Shown here piece after piece: positions 42,107-55,800 of a stretch of 64,000 bases of DNA. The stretch's first letter is position 1. Every line of letters starts with the position of its first letter. The DNA is taken from the NCBI GenBank assembly GCA_905221605.1, contig CAJNDS010002408.1, positions 213,501-277,500 on the forward strand. The letters are read 5' to 3'. A program made the translations under genes and the position numbers. A model generated the notes under the pieces. It was not told the DNA's origin. It made no database searches and worked only from the letters and a program-made list of their open reading frames with translations. The stretch is from Symbiodinium natans. Lineage: Eukaryota; Sar; Dinophyceae; Suessiales; Symbiodiniaceae.

Positions 42107-43277
42107 TTCTTCAGGTGCGGTCTCGTTGGACCACGAGCCGTTCTTTCATTGAAGAAGAATCTCTCTTCGGCGCATCGAGCCACTGTGTTATATGAAAGCA
42201 TATACCGAAGGTGACCAATGTGTGGTGCATTCTGCTCATGGCGCTCCAGGCTGGGATCTCTCAGGCTCCCACTTCTCTCGTGGCACATCATTCAGAAGCA
42301 AGGCGATGTTCACCGCAAGTTCCTCTGCTATCTTCTTCGGCCGTGCAGACAACAGAAACAAACAAAAACCATGGAAAGAACAGTCCTGAATCGTCTGAGT
42401 TGAGGCAGACTCTCAGATACTCTCAGATCTCTAAGTTACTGTACCGTAACATTTGAAAACATTGAGTTTGGCTCTTGGACTCCTGGCATCTCCGCATGTG
42501 GTGCTTCAAGAACCCACTCAATGACTCAATGGCTCAACCCACGACCCTCAAACCCACATAAGCAGGTCGCATGTGTTCAAGCTGTCCTGTTGGACCGGTC
42601 TTTTGTCGGCCATCCAAACGGCAAAGTACAAGCCCTTCCATACCTTCATGTACTCCAGCCTGACAGGCGCATGCGGCTCTCGCTCACGAAAAGCGCAAAC
42701 ACATGCAACAAAGCGACCTTTCCAACTGCGGATGTTTCAGCAGCCATCGCTTCAACCTCTTGAAGCCGCGATCGCGCACCACCCTTAGAAATTGAGACAT
42801 ATCCCTGCATGGTTGCCTCGCATAACCTGACATTGCATAAGTTCCAAGGAATGAACTTGTCGGTGTGCGCCAAAAACTTGCCGAAGTTAATTGGAAGGCC
42901 CTGCTCCTGCGAGGTGTGCGAAAAGAAACGTGACAAGGGGGAAACAGAAATCAATGGGAAAAACTGAATGTGTTGCTTGACCTAGGACTTCGCTTCCAAG
43001 TGTTTGTCCTTTGCCATTTTCTCATGAAGTGCCAAGTTTGCTGCACGAAATTGGCATGTCCCTGCACAAAACAAACAACCTGTTGTTCAAAAAATGAACG
43101 GTGAACAACCTACATGTAAAGCGCAGAAGGCTCAACTTTGCGGATGATGTGATTTGCTCGCTCGACCGCTGCGAAGCTGCGCTGAACCGAAATGGGCGCA
43201 TCACGTCAAGCACAACTCGACTGTTGCTAGTATTTGCTAATGCCTGCAGGCTGCAGGGGCCGGGGCATGATCTGTAT
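42107..43277. other. Stretch without a recognisable gene
   Basis: Probably contains more 5' sequence of the decayed LINE near 42110-42290 (minus), but no motif confirms this. The rest shows only short frames. Confidence 0.4.
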
Positions 43278-43321
<44 letters not shown>

Positions 43322-43650
43322 CTAGCACTCGCACTCGCACTCGCACTCGCACTCGCACTCGGACTCGCACTCGCACTCGCACTCCAACTCGCACTCGCAC
43401 TCGCAATAGCACTAGCAGTAGCAGTAGCAGGAGCAGCAGCAGCAGTAGCAAGCAGCAGTAGTAGCAGTAGTAGCAGTAGTAGCAGTAGTAGCAGTAGTAG
43501 CAGTAGTAGCAGTAGTAGCAGTAGTAGCAGTAGTAGCAGTAGTAGCAGTAGTAGCAGTAGGTGCAGTAGTAGCAGTAGTAGCAGTAGTAGCAGTAGTAGC
43601 AGTAGTAACAGTAGTAGCAGCAGTAGCAGTAGTAGCAGTAGCAGCAGTGC
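43278..43650. repeat. Compound microsatellite: (CAG)n, (GCACTC)n, (GCAGTAGTA)n
   Basis: Three adjacent simple repeats. About 14 CAG units (43278-43321) are followed by about 14 GCACTC hexamers with a few substitutions (43325-43410). After a transition of AGC/AGTAGC units comes a nine-base unit, GCAGTAGTA, of about 20 copies (about 43455-43640). The frames here give only runs such as poly-Ser, Thr-Arg and Tyr-Cys-Tyr, so I do not call them genes. Confidence 0.97.
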
Positions 43651-46600
43651 TTGTTGCTGAACCTAGACCTTGACCGCTGGCGAACCTGCTCATTTTGGTG
43701 TGAATCCGTGCTCGGGCCACTTTTAAGCACTCGTACATGTACAGTATCCCTACTGATTCTGTTAATGTGCGTATACAACACACACACACACATGCACACA
43801 ACAGCCACAGAAATTCTCTGCTTACAACCCACCGTGTGAACGTGTAGAAGAAAAGGACCGTTCATGGGTGGTGAATGAGAGCGATGAGTGGCAGTCACTC
43901 ATGCAGATCGTCTTGTGTTGCCTCACTCTTGATTCACGAGGTGGTGACCTGCCTGCTGGCGCTGCTTCGCCACAGCCCCTGGAAGTTCAGCAAGGCGACA
44001 GGTCCTGGATTAACAAACGAGTTAGATCCATTCTCCACATGGCATTGCCAAGAGGAGAAAGTAAGATTGAATTGCTGCAGCACATGTCGAAGGAGCTTGT
44101 CGCCCCTCCAGGTCTAACTTAATTGAAAAGTGAAAGTGCAAGCGCACTGGCTCAAGTAAACTGCAGGCTGCAGACGATTGCACATCCAACAAAATAAGAT
44201 GGAAAGAAAAATGGTCAACAATTCGTACTCGCCTGCACTTTCACAAATTATGAATTTGGCAAGGACCCCTCACCGTGGCGTACGCTTGGCAAAGTGTGAG
44301 CCCTTCCAACCGAGTGAGTGAACCCATGACATGACTTCATGCATCTTGTGAATGCGTGTGAGAGTGCGCGCGCGCATGCGTGAGCATGCTGGCTCGGGGT
44401 TGTGAGGAGAAGCTTGCAGGGCTGCCGCAAGCTTAGCTCACAACGACTATACACGATTAAAGCTCGAATTACGGACTCCGCCTCCTCATGAAGCAGTCCA
44501 CACGCTAACATGTTGTCTATCAGCAAATCTACTCTGCGCCTTGAAAGATAATTTCTGCCATGAGCACCTGGCCTCTTTGACCGTGCATACGGCATGCATA
44601 AACTTGGCCGTTCTCAATGCGTCGCCAGATCTGATACCAGCGGCATCTTCGTCACATCATAAGGCATGCAATTTGCAACCACCTCAGTTGCTCACGATCA
44701 AAACGAAATAAGATGTCTCCGCACGCTACCGGGAACAACAAGCATCCCTCAAAAGATATCTCTGGACGGCATGCCAGCTCAAACATTTCCCCCCAGGTCT
44801 CCACAGTTCCTTATGTTTCGCCTAGTAACTGATTATTAATGCAAGAAAGTATGACTCACTAACAGATCAATTCGTTAAGTTCCTGCCGTGTGCTGTGACG
44901 AAACTGCCGCCACCCGCACCACCACTAGTCGTTGACAGGTCGAACTCGAAAGAAAGCTCATAGCGACTGGAAGATTAGGACAATCCGCTTTCTGAAGAGC
45001 ACGCAGACATATTTCTCTACCCGTCGGTCAGGTCTGGCGTCCGAACCAGCGAAGGGGGGAAGTAATGCAAGTACTTCAGGCGCATCCTGTTCCCAGGATG
45101 GGCCCATCCTCCGCATGCCTCCCCCATCATGACTGCGGAAATTCGTGAGTTCGCAGAACGTAGGCGAGACGTGCAAACTTCCACTCGTCCCTCGTCGAGT
45201 GCGTCTGGCATCCACGCGATTCAGCCAATGGGGCTTGGACAAAAAGCTCGTACTCGCACTGTACTCGCGTACTTCCGAAGGACGGGTGATGCCATCCGCC
45301 AAATCAGCGGCTGTCGTGGGCTGACGCAATAAAAATGACCCGGCTACCGAAACCCAAAATCTTCCCGGAAACAGAAATGGGGGCACGCTCGGATGAGTTA
45401 AGCTCTTTTCTTTCTTCGGCTCCTATTTTAGAGGTACTCCCTCAATTCTGGTGCATTCTGGTGCCACACAGCCTCAGAAAACAAAACACATCAGATTGAT
45501 TCAGACTGCAAAGATGTTCATTCGTGTTCTTAAGTCCATAGCATGGTGTCTGGCTAGTCGGACCTCGGCGGTATGCATGGATACATTCATTAAGAATAAT
45601 TACGATGTTTACATGCATAAAGGCACAAGATAGCATTTCGTTCACAAAGACAAACGTACAAAGACTGTGCTCACTGCCGGACATGGCACAAACGATGGTT
45701 TCACGGCGAGGGGCCGTGGGCTTTGCATGCCTGGGCGCTGCCCTGGCGAGCGCCGCAACTCCCACAACAGGCCTTCATTGCGGCGCCAAGTTGTCAGCTG
45801 TCCTGGAAATCCGAGTGAAGAGAACGTGCAGTGACCATGGCTGCCTTTGACAGTCCTTGCCGAGAGACGCTGCCCACACCTCGTGGAAGTGCAACTTTGT
45901 TAGCACAGGGATCTCAGTCGGTGCCCTCTTGGAAAGGATCAGACCACGATGCAGCACGGGGCCGTCGGTCAGCCTGCAACACACTATAACTGTAACACAC
46001 TGCCGCCCAAGATCACCGTTGCCGCATTGCTGCAACATGCTGCAGAACATTGCAGAACCCTTTTGCGTAACACACGTATGACATCGACGATACCTTGTTG
46101 CCAACATATGTTCGGGCCTGCAGCGCAAGGGCAATCCGCAAGCGTTTGCAAACTGATCTCTTGCTTAATAAGGACTGCCTTCGACGCTCGCGAGTCGACA
46201 AGATTCTTGTCCGAGAGGGGCCTGCAATTACTTACTCTTGTGTCGCTCATCTGGACGATGTTACGCGCATGCTCGATTACGGCCAAATGACCGTGGAAGA
46301 AGTGGGTGGACCAGGGAAAGCCGTCGAGTTGCTCAAAGGCAGTCAGCTGCAGATTACGGCACGCACTTTTTCACATCATCGCTCCGCGCTTTGGCGTTGC
46401 TGGCCGGATCCGCACCTCACTCGGAGCATCTGGTCTGAAAAACCACGAAGAGCATGAAGAGCTACCGACCGGTCGACGTACCACGACATGAACGCAAAGT
46501 TCTGAGACTTCCGCTCTCCCGCCGTCACCAGTTCCCCAAAGAATGAGGTTGCTGCCTTCGTCGAGGCAAAAGCATTCTAAGGATTTCTAAGGTATCTCGA

Positions 46601-46867
46601 GTCGGTACCAGTACTAGTTCACATCGTGGAATGCATGTAGCGAGGTAGCGCACGGTTAAAGCAAGCATAGGAAAGCATATGCACGCATCATGCGAGGCTC
46701 CGGCGCTCCCCACTCGTGATGGGCATCGCGCCTCTGCCACTGCTGAATAATAGACTGTCATTTTCATGCGCACGTGCGCTTCGACGAAACCCTGTCAAAG
46801 GATGCTGAGCCGACATAAGGACCAACCGTCAGGCTCGTCGAACAGAGGGGAGGGGGAGGGCGGGGGG
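43651..46867. other. Stretch without a recognisable gene
   Basis: No recognised domain. A minor candidate is the plus frame at 45605-45850. From its internal Met at about 45683 it has a hydrophobic stretch resembling a signal peptide (FACLGAALASA), but it is too short to judge. The plus frame at 46095-46457 has a protein-like middle (ITYSCVAHLDDVTRMLDYGQ) with no known family. Confidence 0.4.
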
Positions 46868-46910
46868 CATCCTAAACATCCTAAACATCCTAAACATCCT
46901 AAACATCCTA
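46868..46910. repeat. 9 bp tandem repeat CATCCTAAA
   Basis: Four full units of CATCCTAAA and one partial unit, followed by CGTAAACCCTGAAACCC. The unit resembles a telomere-type unit with an inserted CAT. Confidence 0.92.
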
Positions 46911-49900
46911 CGTAAACCCTGAAACCCCCGTCCGATAGGTGGTAGCCCCAGTGCCCGGTTAAGTCGCCCATGTACGGGAAGGACACGCCCAGAGGCACCA
47001 AAGCAAGACGGTGGCATGCCGATGTTCGTCAAGACATTGATCGGGCAAAGCTGTCATGGATGTGTGGTGGTCGGTCGCCGATGGCCCGTGGTGTGGCCCA
47101 CCTTGGATGAGGGTTGCATGGAGGTGGACCTGACACTTGACGACTTGCTTGGTGTTTGCCACGGCAGGAGCGGACTTTGGAAGCGTCTGGGCGACGTGAT
47201 GATGCAAGCACGTGTGGCTATGAGCCTGGTGTTGCTGCTGGCTGGCGTGGTGCGGTGTCTCCTTGCCCCAGGCTTGGCAGACATTTTGCGGCGACGTCCA
47301 GAATTGGAGGTGTCGCCTTCCGCACCTTCTCGCTTATAAGCGCCCTAGTTTGCAACAGGCGCAGACTGCAGTCAACAACATGGACTACAACAACAAGCAA
47401 GTTGCTGCGTCGAACGCCAGGGTCTCATGCCCGGCCAAGGTCCCAAAGCTGATGTGGCTACTTGCAGGGTGCGCTCTTCTTCGGCAGGCTTATCCAGATG
47501 CGTTTGCAGACGAGTCGACTTGGAGGCCGGGAGTTTCGAAATTGTGTCTTTCAGGCTCATATTAGGACGCGTCATAAGATTCCATAGCATGGACGGGCCA
47601 AGACGTGCTTTGCAAAATGCAAGGGGTCAGGTCAGGATATTCGACAGAATGCAGGAATGGATTCAGGAGGTACTGACCCAGAGCGTAGTGATGCGTAGCG
47701 TTGAGACTAAGACTGGAGCCGTGAAAGTGCCCCCCGAGGTGTATCAGAGCCTGGGCACTCGGCTACGGACAACAAGGAAAGCTTAAAGAAAGCAACATTC
47801 TGCAGAAAGCGCCTTGGCAGCATCTCTGGAAGCTCAGAGGCTGCATTGCATTGGGCCTCCAACGGACCCCCGAATGTGCGAGACTGGGTGCTCCTCTCTC
47901 AAAACAAACAGCGGCATCTTCGGCCACATATTATGGACTGCATATGGACTGCGTATATTCTGACAGAACATGTTCTGAACAGCACGTGTTCTGGAAACAC
48001 CGCGAGTGATCGGTGTCCTGCGGATCGTCCTGCGACGGCGTGAAGCGAACTCCTGCGCACTTACAGTACCAATAGGGCAACGGTTTTCCGAGTCTTGCCG
48101 GTAACATCGCGTGAGGCTCCTTTGAAGTACAGCTCGCCTCCAGTGAAATCTTTGCCTAGGCCTCGGGCGGGCCAGCAGCTGAAGCAATTTTTTACAAGGC
48201 CACACACAAGGCCATGATAGGCCATAATAGGTCATACGCACTGCGAGCTGAGAACTCAAGATGTGCCCATCTATGCCCGGCATCGTCCCCAATTAGCCAG
48301 CAGGCACACGTTCAAAGTCACGTTCGAAGTATCTGCATGCTCGGCAAGCTCCACATCTTCGCCAGTCCTGCATCAATCAAGGATTGCATGGTTCTCCCCC
48401 TTAGGGAAAAAGGCTGCTCCTGTATCGGACAACGAAACCGTAGGTTTCGTCACAGTCTGTTGGGTCTACCCATTCAGGCCACCTGAGCAACACGTGAGGA
48501 AACTAAGCTGGCCGCTGCAGAATTGAACTGAGTCACTACAGCTTCAAGACATTCAACACCGTATGATGAACTGGGCATGGACAGCTCTCGCGCCAATGGC
48601 TTCACCACAAGCCTGCCAACAAGAATCAGCATGGGGCAGCATGAGTCGAACACCCGTTGCACAACGATTGCCTCATCAACGGCTGCAGAAGTCCTTCTTG
48701 AAATCCCAAATGTGACAGAATGGCTCCGTAACCTGACTGCAAAGCTGCTGTCAAGGAACTTGATTGCGAGCGCAATGTCATGTGATGTCATGTGCTTCAG
48801 TTGCTAGCGATTCATGCCGTTTGGTCGACGAAGTGGAATGCCGCTTGCCTTGCATGGCTGCCCAACCCAAGCTGTCGTCGCTGCCACTCACGCAAGTTGT
48901 CTACTCAGTCTACTCAGTCTACTCCCACCAGCTGCCCAGATCGCCTCGAGATGGTCCAGCTCAGCCAGGAGTCGATCGCACCAGTCTGAGGCAAAGATCT
49001 GAAACCTGGACGCAAAGACCGGAAACCGGCGGAAACCAGAAACAGAAAATCGGAAACCAGGCCTTCCCCCCCACCCTCCCAACCACCCGCCCTCAAACCC
49101 CAAACCCCTCCGCCCACCTACCCGCCCCTTTCTGATGCAGATAGTTTCTGATCTGTGTCGATTTCCGATTCGCAGTTTCTGATTCACAGACTGTTTTCTG
49201 AACTCTTTCCCTGAACCACAAAACACCACGTACATCACGTACTTGAACGATGGACTGAATGAAATCTGAATGAACTCTGCAGCAGATCAAGGCATCCCAA
49301 ACAGCTTTCGGATTAAAGGCTGCGCCTGTACACAGCATAGCCTTCCGCATCTCTGCAAACCTGGACACTTTCTAGAAGCAGCAAGCATGAGAGGCAGCCA
49401 CTGCAGACTCCGCAAGCCTCCGTTAGTTCCGAGCGTAGTGCCGAAGGGGAGCCGTCTGCCAAAGCCTTCAGCTGTCATAATAGTGCTGTCGCTTGCTTTG
49501 ACCAAGTCCCACCTGCCGCAAGGCTGGGGAGAGGCAGTCCGCTGTTTCCTGAAAGATCGAGGGCACACTCAGGCTCATCGAACACTCTTCGAACACTCTT
49601 CGAACAATGTGGCATTCAGCGGGAAAACAAGCACCGGCTTGGGGTCTTGCGAGTCCTGTTCCTTTCGAGCACAGGCAATACGCATCCTGACTTTGGACTA
49701 CGGACTGCGCACTCCGATTAGAAGAAGGACAATATGTTCGTCCGAAGTGCACAACGCGGAAACGCAGCAAGGAGAGCCCTCGTCCTCGTGGAGCGGCCCT
49801 GCTCTCAAGGCTGAACGACATCTTTCAAGGGCTTGGTTTGCCAGGATCATCCTGGATTCCTAATTGACAAACTGCCCTAGATTCCAGTTGGTTGGAGGAA

Positions 49901-52729
49901 AGCGATAGTTAGTACGGACCTTGGAAGATGCAAGTTGCCTATAGGGCTGCGGACTGAGCGTAGCCATCGACAAGCAACCTCCCCAAACTCGCCCTGATGT
50001 TGTCAGATGCCCCAAAGCCTAAAGGCAGCACAGTACGACTACCAGCATCGGGAGCGCTAACGAAGGACTGACGGACCATTCATGAGGCTCCGCCACGAAA
50101 CAATAAACGGGCTCTGGCTAGTCTAGTCCGCTCTTCATCTCCACCCTAATTTGTGCAACAGCGCCAGCTAGATCGCGGAAGGCCCTGAACATGCTCCAGT
50201 TCTATAATGTTGGAGTCTCGTGTTTTCGTTGGCAGTGGCGGCAATGACCTCAATCTCAAGCACGGGTATGCTAAACCAGCTCCAGGCCTAGCTCTTTGCG
50301 AGCTTCGTCTAGAAGCTCTTCATGCTTCTCCCACCTATGACAGCGTATGACAGCGTCTGAATGCAGATTGCTAACACAATCAGCTGACTGATTGATTGAT
50401 TGCATGTGGGCGCGAACGCCCTTGCGTTTGCAAGGCAACATAGGCTGCCCCAAGCTGTACGAGAGGAGACAGCACTCAAGCATGCGAATATCTCGGCGCA
50501 CAATCAGCTGAGGGCGCAGCCAGTCGTGGCCTTCTACATCACCCCCAGTGAGCTTCTTTGCCTCCAAGACTCCCAGGTGCTCAACACATGCACAAACTTA
50601 CAGTATGTTTCGGCCTCCGGCATAACAGCCTTGAGAGCGCGTGCCTGCAAGGGCACGGCACGATGCTCACTCCGCTCACTCCGCTACTCTCCCTTTCACT
50701 GGATGCGGGCCGCCGCCAAGCAGCCGCGTGAGTCCTGAGGCCCCAATTATATAAGAGCCCAGCGTGACGAAGAGCATTTTAACTTTACAGATGGCCCTTT
50801 GTTTTTCATGTTGCCTTAGCATGCCTAGCTATGCCGTTGATTCTATGGGTTGCTTCTGTTCTCTACAAATGTTTTGTTGTTTTCTCCGGTCACACTGAGG
50901 CACTTGCGGGGCTTGTATCTGCAGCTCCTTGAGTCACGCACGCCATCGCGCAGCGGCAGAGGGATCGGGAGATGTCGTTGCTGCTGCGGTTTGCAGCAGT
51001 TTGCAGCGGTATGCTTTGTGTGGTATGCTTAGAGGTAACCTTGTGGCTCTTGCCACGAAAGACCTGGAGCGCAACATGGACCTTGAAACTCCCCTACAGA
51101 CCCGCAAGGAAGACAGGAATCTTCTATACTCTTCTGCTGATGGCATTGGCACACGAGGCCATACATGGAAACGGCAATCCACGCAGCGAGCAGCGGCTGC
51201 CGCGCGATAAGCGGGGCACTGCGTGACACAAGACTTGTTGAGTACAGCTGAACAAACCCTCCAAACGTACCTGGGCCCTAGTACCTGGGCTTTAGCACCA
51301 TCGTGCACCCATTGGTCAATTGGTCAGGGCAGGGCCTCTCGCACATTCAACTGCAATGCGCCTCACGTTCTCCTTTTGGGTCAGATCATGGCCAGCTAGA
51401 ATGCCACGGACCTGACACGATCACGATTCGCTGCAATGTTACGTGTGGGTGTGTTGGCGTAGATGTCCTCAACTGCCCCTTGTCGGATACTTCCAATCAC
51501 ATGGTATGTATATATATAATATCACGTGTATATGTGTACATTATATATTCTTGTTCATCTTCTTCTTCTACACAGCGAAGAGGCCCCCCCCAGGGGTCTC
51601 CCCGCCTTCCACGAATGCGAAAGGGACCGGAGCCTGTGAGTCGAGCTGAGTAGAGCCGTGTTTCAGGCGGAGGCAACCAAAATGTTCTGCACCTCGCAGA
51701 TAGCACCATGGCCCACTGCCTCAGCAAAATCGAATTGAGGACTGACAATTTGCGCATGACATCTCAGGACTGAGCAGTTGCGATGCATCGTGCAGCTTGG
51801 GATGTCCCTCCCAAGTAGTGGATACTTCGTGGATGAGAACTTAACTCCATTGACGCGAGCCTAGTATAGAGAGGCAGATTGCGCACTCGCTATTGTTCCA
51901 GTAGCTCATTGTCAACAGAGCATGTACTTCCCAGCACCCATTCAAGCAAACTCCAGTCGACATCGGCCCCCCCCCTCACGTACCTCACGGTTTATGAGGA
52001 CAGGAACGGGGCCGGGGCTTTTCAACACATGTCTCACATGACCAACTGCTCACATCTCCCCCGAACATTGGCACAAGTGTCTGATGCACATGAATGCAAT
52101 GCATCAAGGCATAACTGCAAAAGTACTCCAGCAGCCTGCTGACACGTCCAAGCTAGTACTTTAGTCAATTCTTCGCAGAATTAGGAAGAGCTGACAGGGC
52201 GATGCCTCCGGATCAACAACCTGCACTGCGTCAAGATTACATGCAACAAGCATGCAACAAGCGCAACAAAAGTCTGCACCTCGACCTGGCTCCCACAGAC
52301 TGTGCAGAGCCTTACAGGTCTGTAAGAAGTGCGACAACACGCAGCAGCAAGCAGGGAAAGGAATGATGTCATTCATGTCATGCACGGAAGCTGTGCCAAA
52401 GAAATCCAAGCTCCAGGCCCGCCGTGCGGATCTGGAAGATTCCAGGCTCGTCCACAACGAAAGCAGCATGCGATAGGTCCCTGCTTGAATCCAAATACTT
52501 TACTAAGCGCAAAGGCTCTTGGAATCTCCCACATGCAGCGGACTGAGTGGCACATCAAGTGCTCGTCAAGTACCTGCTTCGCCGCGCTCTCAGTTTTTCG
52601 CAGCATGACCTTGGCGTCAGTAGTGTCACTACGTACTGTCAAACTGCGGGAACTCAAACAAGAGAGAAGATGTGGAGGTTGTGTGTTGTGGTGCGTTGAG
52701 TACCCAAGCGACACAGCACGCCCCTTTCG
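46911..52729. other. Stretch without a recognisable gene
   Basis: No domain that I recognise. The plus frame at 47016-47339 begins MPMFVKTLIGQ, which resembles the start of ubiquitin (see findings), but the resemblance does not continue. The plus frame at 49270-49863 (197 codons) matches no family known to me. Confidence 0.4.
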
Positions 52730-52816
52730 CACACACGCACACACACACACATACTCACACACACACACACACACACACCGCGCGCCCACATACAAATACA
52801 CACACACACACACACG
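52730..52816. repeat. (CA)n microsatellite
   Basis: Interrupted CA dinucleotide runs across about 87 bp, broken by CATACTC and by CCGCGCGCCCACATACAAATA. Confidence 0.97.
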
Positions 52817-55800
52817 TGCACCGAATCGCGAACCCTCTCCCCCCAAAAATGTGTGTGCTACTACTTATTTTTTATGTGCATGCACACAAAAAAGTAGCAG
52901 GGCCTCAAAAGGCGGAGTTGGATAACGAAACAGATAAACCTCGATTGCATTGAACCGAAGAAGTGACCCTGTAGGGCTGTGGAAAGAGTGGACTCGTTCT
53001 CAAACACCATGAATACACCCATCACCTGGACGCGGTTGAACCTCTAGGGCGGGGTAGCATGCAGTACCCCAAATCGCAAAAATGTAGGCCCTGTATTTCA
53101 ATTGGACACGGGGCGGCTCGTCCGGAAATGGTGGAGTGACTCAGCAGGACATCCCGCAGCGGCGCGGGCAGGGGTGGGGAGTCGCGGCAGACATACGCGC
53201 GCCTCGTGCGGAGCACGCGGGTGCAGTTCTGCTCGTTCCTGCACTCGTTGGCTCCCTCCCTCAGCCTTGCGGGCTTCTGTCTCTTGCCTTTCCTTCTACC
53301 CGTGTACTCGCCTGATTCTGAACAGGCTGTTGATTCAGTCTTCTCCAGGCATTCACTGGCACAACGTCCTAAGATGCCAACAGAATTGTCGACATCTTGA
53401 GTGGCAAAAGCCTCTTCCAGCTCCTCAGTTTTATACAGATACGTCGAATGGCATGAAGACAATATCAAAGACAATGCCACAAGCAATGTCTCAACCTGCC
53501 GGGTCATGTAATGAAAGCCTAGAAGAAAACCTTTCAACTCAGCAGCAAGAGACCAGATCCTTCTGTATTGTACTGACAAACTGCTGTTGAAATGACAGTA
53601 GGTCACTGTAGGTGCTGACAGCAACAAAAAATCAGGCGCGTCCTCTGCAGGGAAGCGCCCGGGAGCCCCTTCACCAGGGTGGCAGGTCAGGTGAGGCTTT
53701 AGAATGCTGAGGCACATGAAAGTCGGAGGGACAGAACATGACAGAAACCCTTTGCACACCCGCGAAGACATCACAGCCATGCCTTGAACCATGTGTGGGA
53801 GAATCGAAAGTGGAGCCACTGGAGGCTGCGTCATCGAAACTGCAGAATCACAACATGAAAAAATCAGACGCTGACTTACTGCAGTTCCCTCTTGGCGCTC
53901 GAGTGCCTGAACGATAGCTGGCACGCGAGAACTTGAGGCGGATGTGATTCAGATACCTTCCCAGCTCCCAAAATTTCCCAGGCTGGACCCACCCCAGGCT
54001 TGCAGAATTTTCGCCGACATGGTAGAATTGGGAAGCAAACACAACTTGCAGAAAAACCTTGGGGAAAGTTGACTTGGGGTTTGACCGTGCTGCAACACTG
54101 GAGTAGGGCACATGTTCTCCTGATTGGCAAAGGCCATTAGCCAGAGTGATTGCAAGTCGCGACCGCAATGGGCCTTTGATTGCAGGCAGTTCCCTTCTTT
54201 GCCAAGATTGCAGTCACATGAGGCCCCGAGAGCCAGGCCAAGATGGCGTGATGGTCCACTGCCTTGCTCGGAGTCGCTCCATGTGTGAGGGGGGGCAATG
54301 GGGGGCAAGTCTGCACCACGGCAGAACACCACGGCTGTGCTCAACGACGGAGACGGCCTCTGGAAAGTGCAACTCCAAATCCTCCAGTACCGCCTGCCAC
54401 GAAACGAACTGGGGCACTGCAAGGGGCTGAGACACAAGCACAAGCCAGGGTCTCTGCCCGCGCGGCTGCAGGAGCACGGGTGACCGAGAGAGCTACAAGC
54501 AACGCCGCCGCAGCCAGCATGGAGTGTGGGTATCTGTCAAAGCAAAGGAGTCACCAGGAGCAATGTACTATCAAAAGTCCACAGCAATTATCTCCCATCA
54601 TGCCTGTAATGCAGACCTGCATCTGCCAAGGACAGCTGCAACCTTAGAGATACTGAGCCATAATGCGCCGCAACCATGATAACTATGGCTATGGATAAGA
54701 AGGCTCTACATATTCGAGCGGACATGCTCCGCTTTGTTTCGCATTGCTTCAGCCTCCTACAGATGAGTAGGTGCAGTAAGTATGCTGCAGTTTCGTGAGC
54801 CGCGGGACAGCTGTAACTCAGGCGCAAACAAGAAGTCTGCTAAACTGTGGACTCGATCAGGCCTTTGCCGACGCCGAACATCTGCGTATGCCGCAGGACA
54901 AACACGCAAGCTATGTGACGACCTCAAGATTCAGCTCTCGACACTTGGAAGTTGCTCAGCCTGGCACCAAGAGCCTCACACAGAGCTTGCCACAAGATGT
55001 CATAAGCTGCATAGTTTTCTAGTTCAGGCATGCTGGACGCCGCACTTCCAAGAAATCTCGGGAAGTTGGCGTGCCCACATCAAACCTGCCGAAGATGATC
55101 AAGGCAGACCCGGCATGCGCACATCTGCGCACATTAGGTGCTGAACTAGCCTCAGCTTTCTGAGGATGATAAGCTCAGCAGCAATAACGTCGTCAAAGGG
55201 AACCTGCCGATTATCACGAACACGCGGCTGCCAAGAACTTAAACCTCAAAGCAGGCGCTCAAGTCCACAGCTCGCCACCTCGTCGTGTCCAAGGTGCGCA
55301 ACTACCTGATCAGATGTTGACTCGGCATGCCTCGAAGTAAACTCCAAACAGGCTTTGAGGAAGGAGGACCATACCAGATGTTATGTGAGACAGCTAGCTA
55401 GCAATGACGATCAGAGGTGCATGTTTGGTACCTGACTGTTGAGGCCATGTGGGTGTCCATAGTACACATGTACTGTACCCAGACTTTACCCGTCTCCGGC
55501 TTCCTGCTGAATGCAATCTCAGGATCTGCACTGAGACTCTGAAGCAAATCCTTCACTCTGAGCTCTAACGCTCAAAATTTCCTTGGACCCAAGTGGAACC
55601 AGATTTTGCCTGTCGCAGCGGCAGCTGCGGTTCTGCGTTGGATCCCGTCTTGAGCGCCACACAGACCTTTCCAGACTGGCAGAAACTCATTGAGAGCATA
55701 AGATTCAGAGCACTGTGGGGAGCGTCGTTGAAATGTGAGAGCCCATGTGAGCCGTATGAGTCCGTGTAGGGAGCCGTACGCAGAGCGCTGCTTGCAGACT

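Noticed and set aside
43227-43898. 223-codon minus-strand frame rich in Tyr-Cys and Leu
   Set aside because: It is the translation of the compound microsatellite and has no other content.
52373-52846. 157-codon minus-strand frame starting in Cys/Val/Tyr repeats
   Set aside because: Its N-terminal part is the (CA)n microsatellite, and the rest matches no family.
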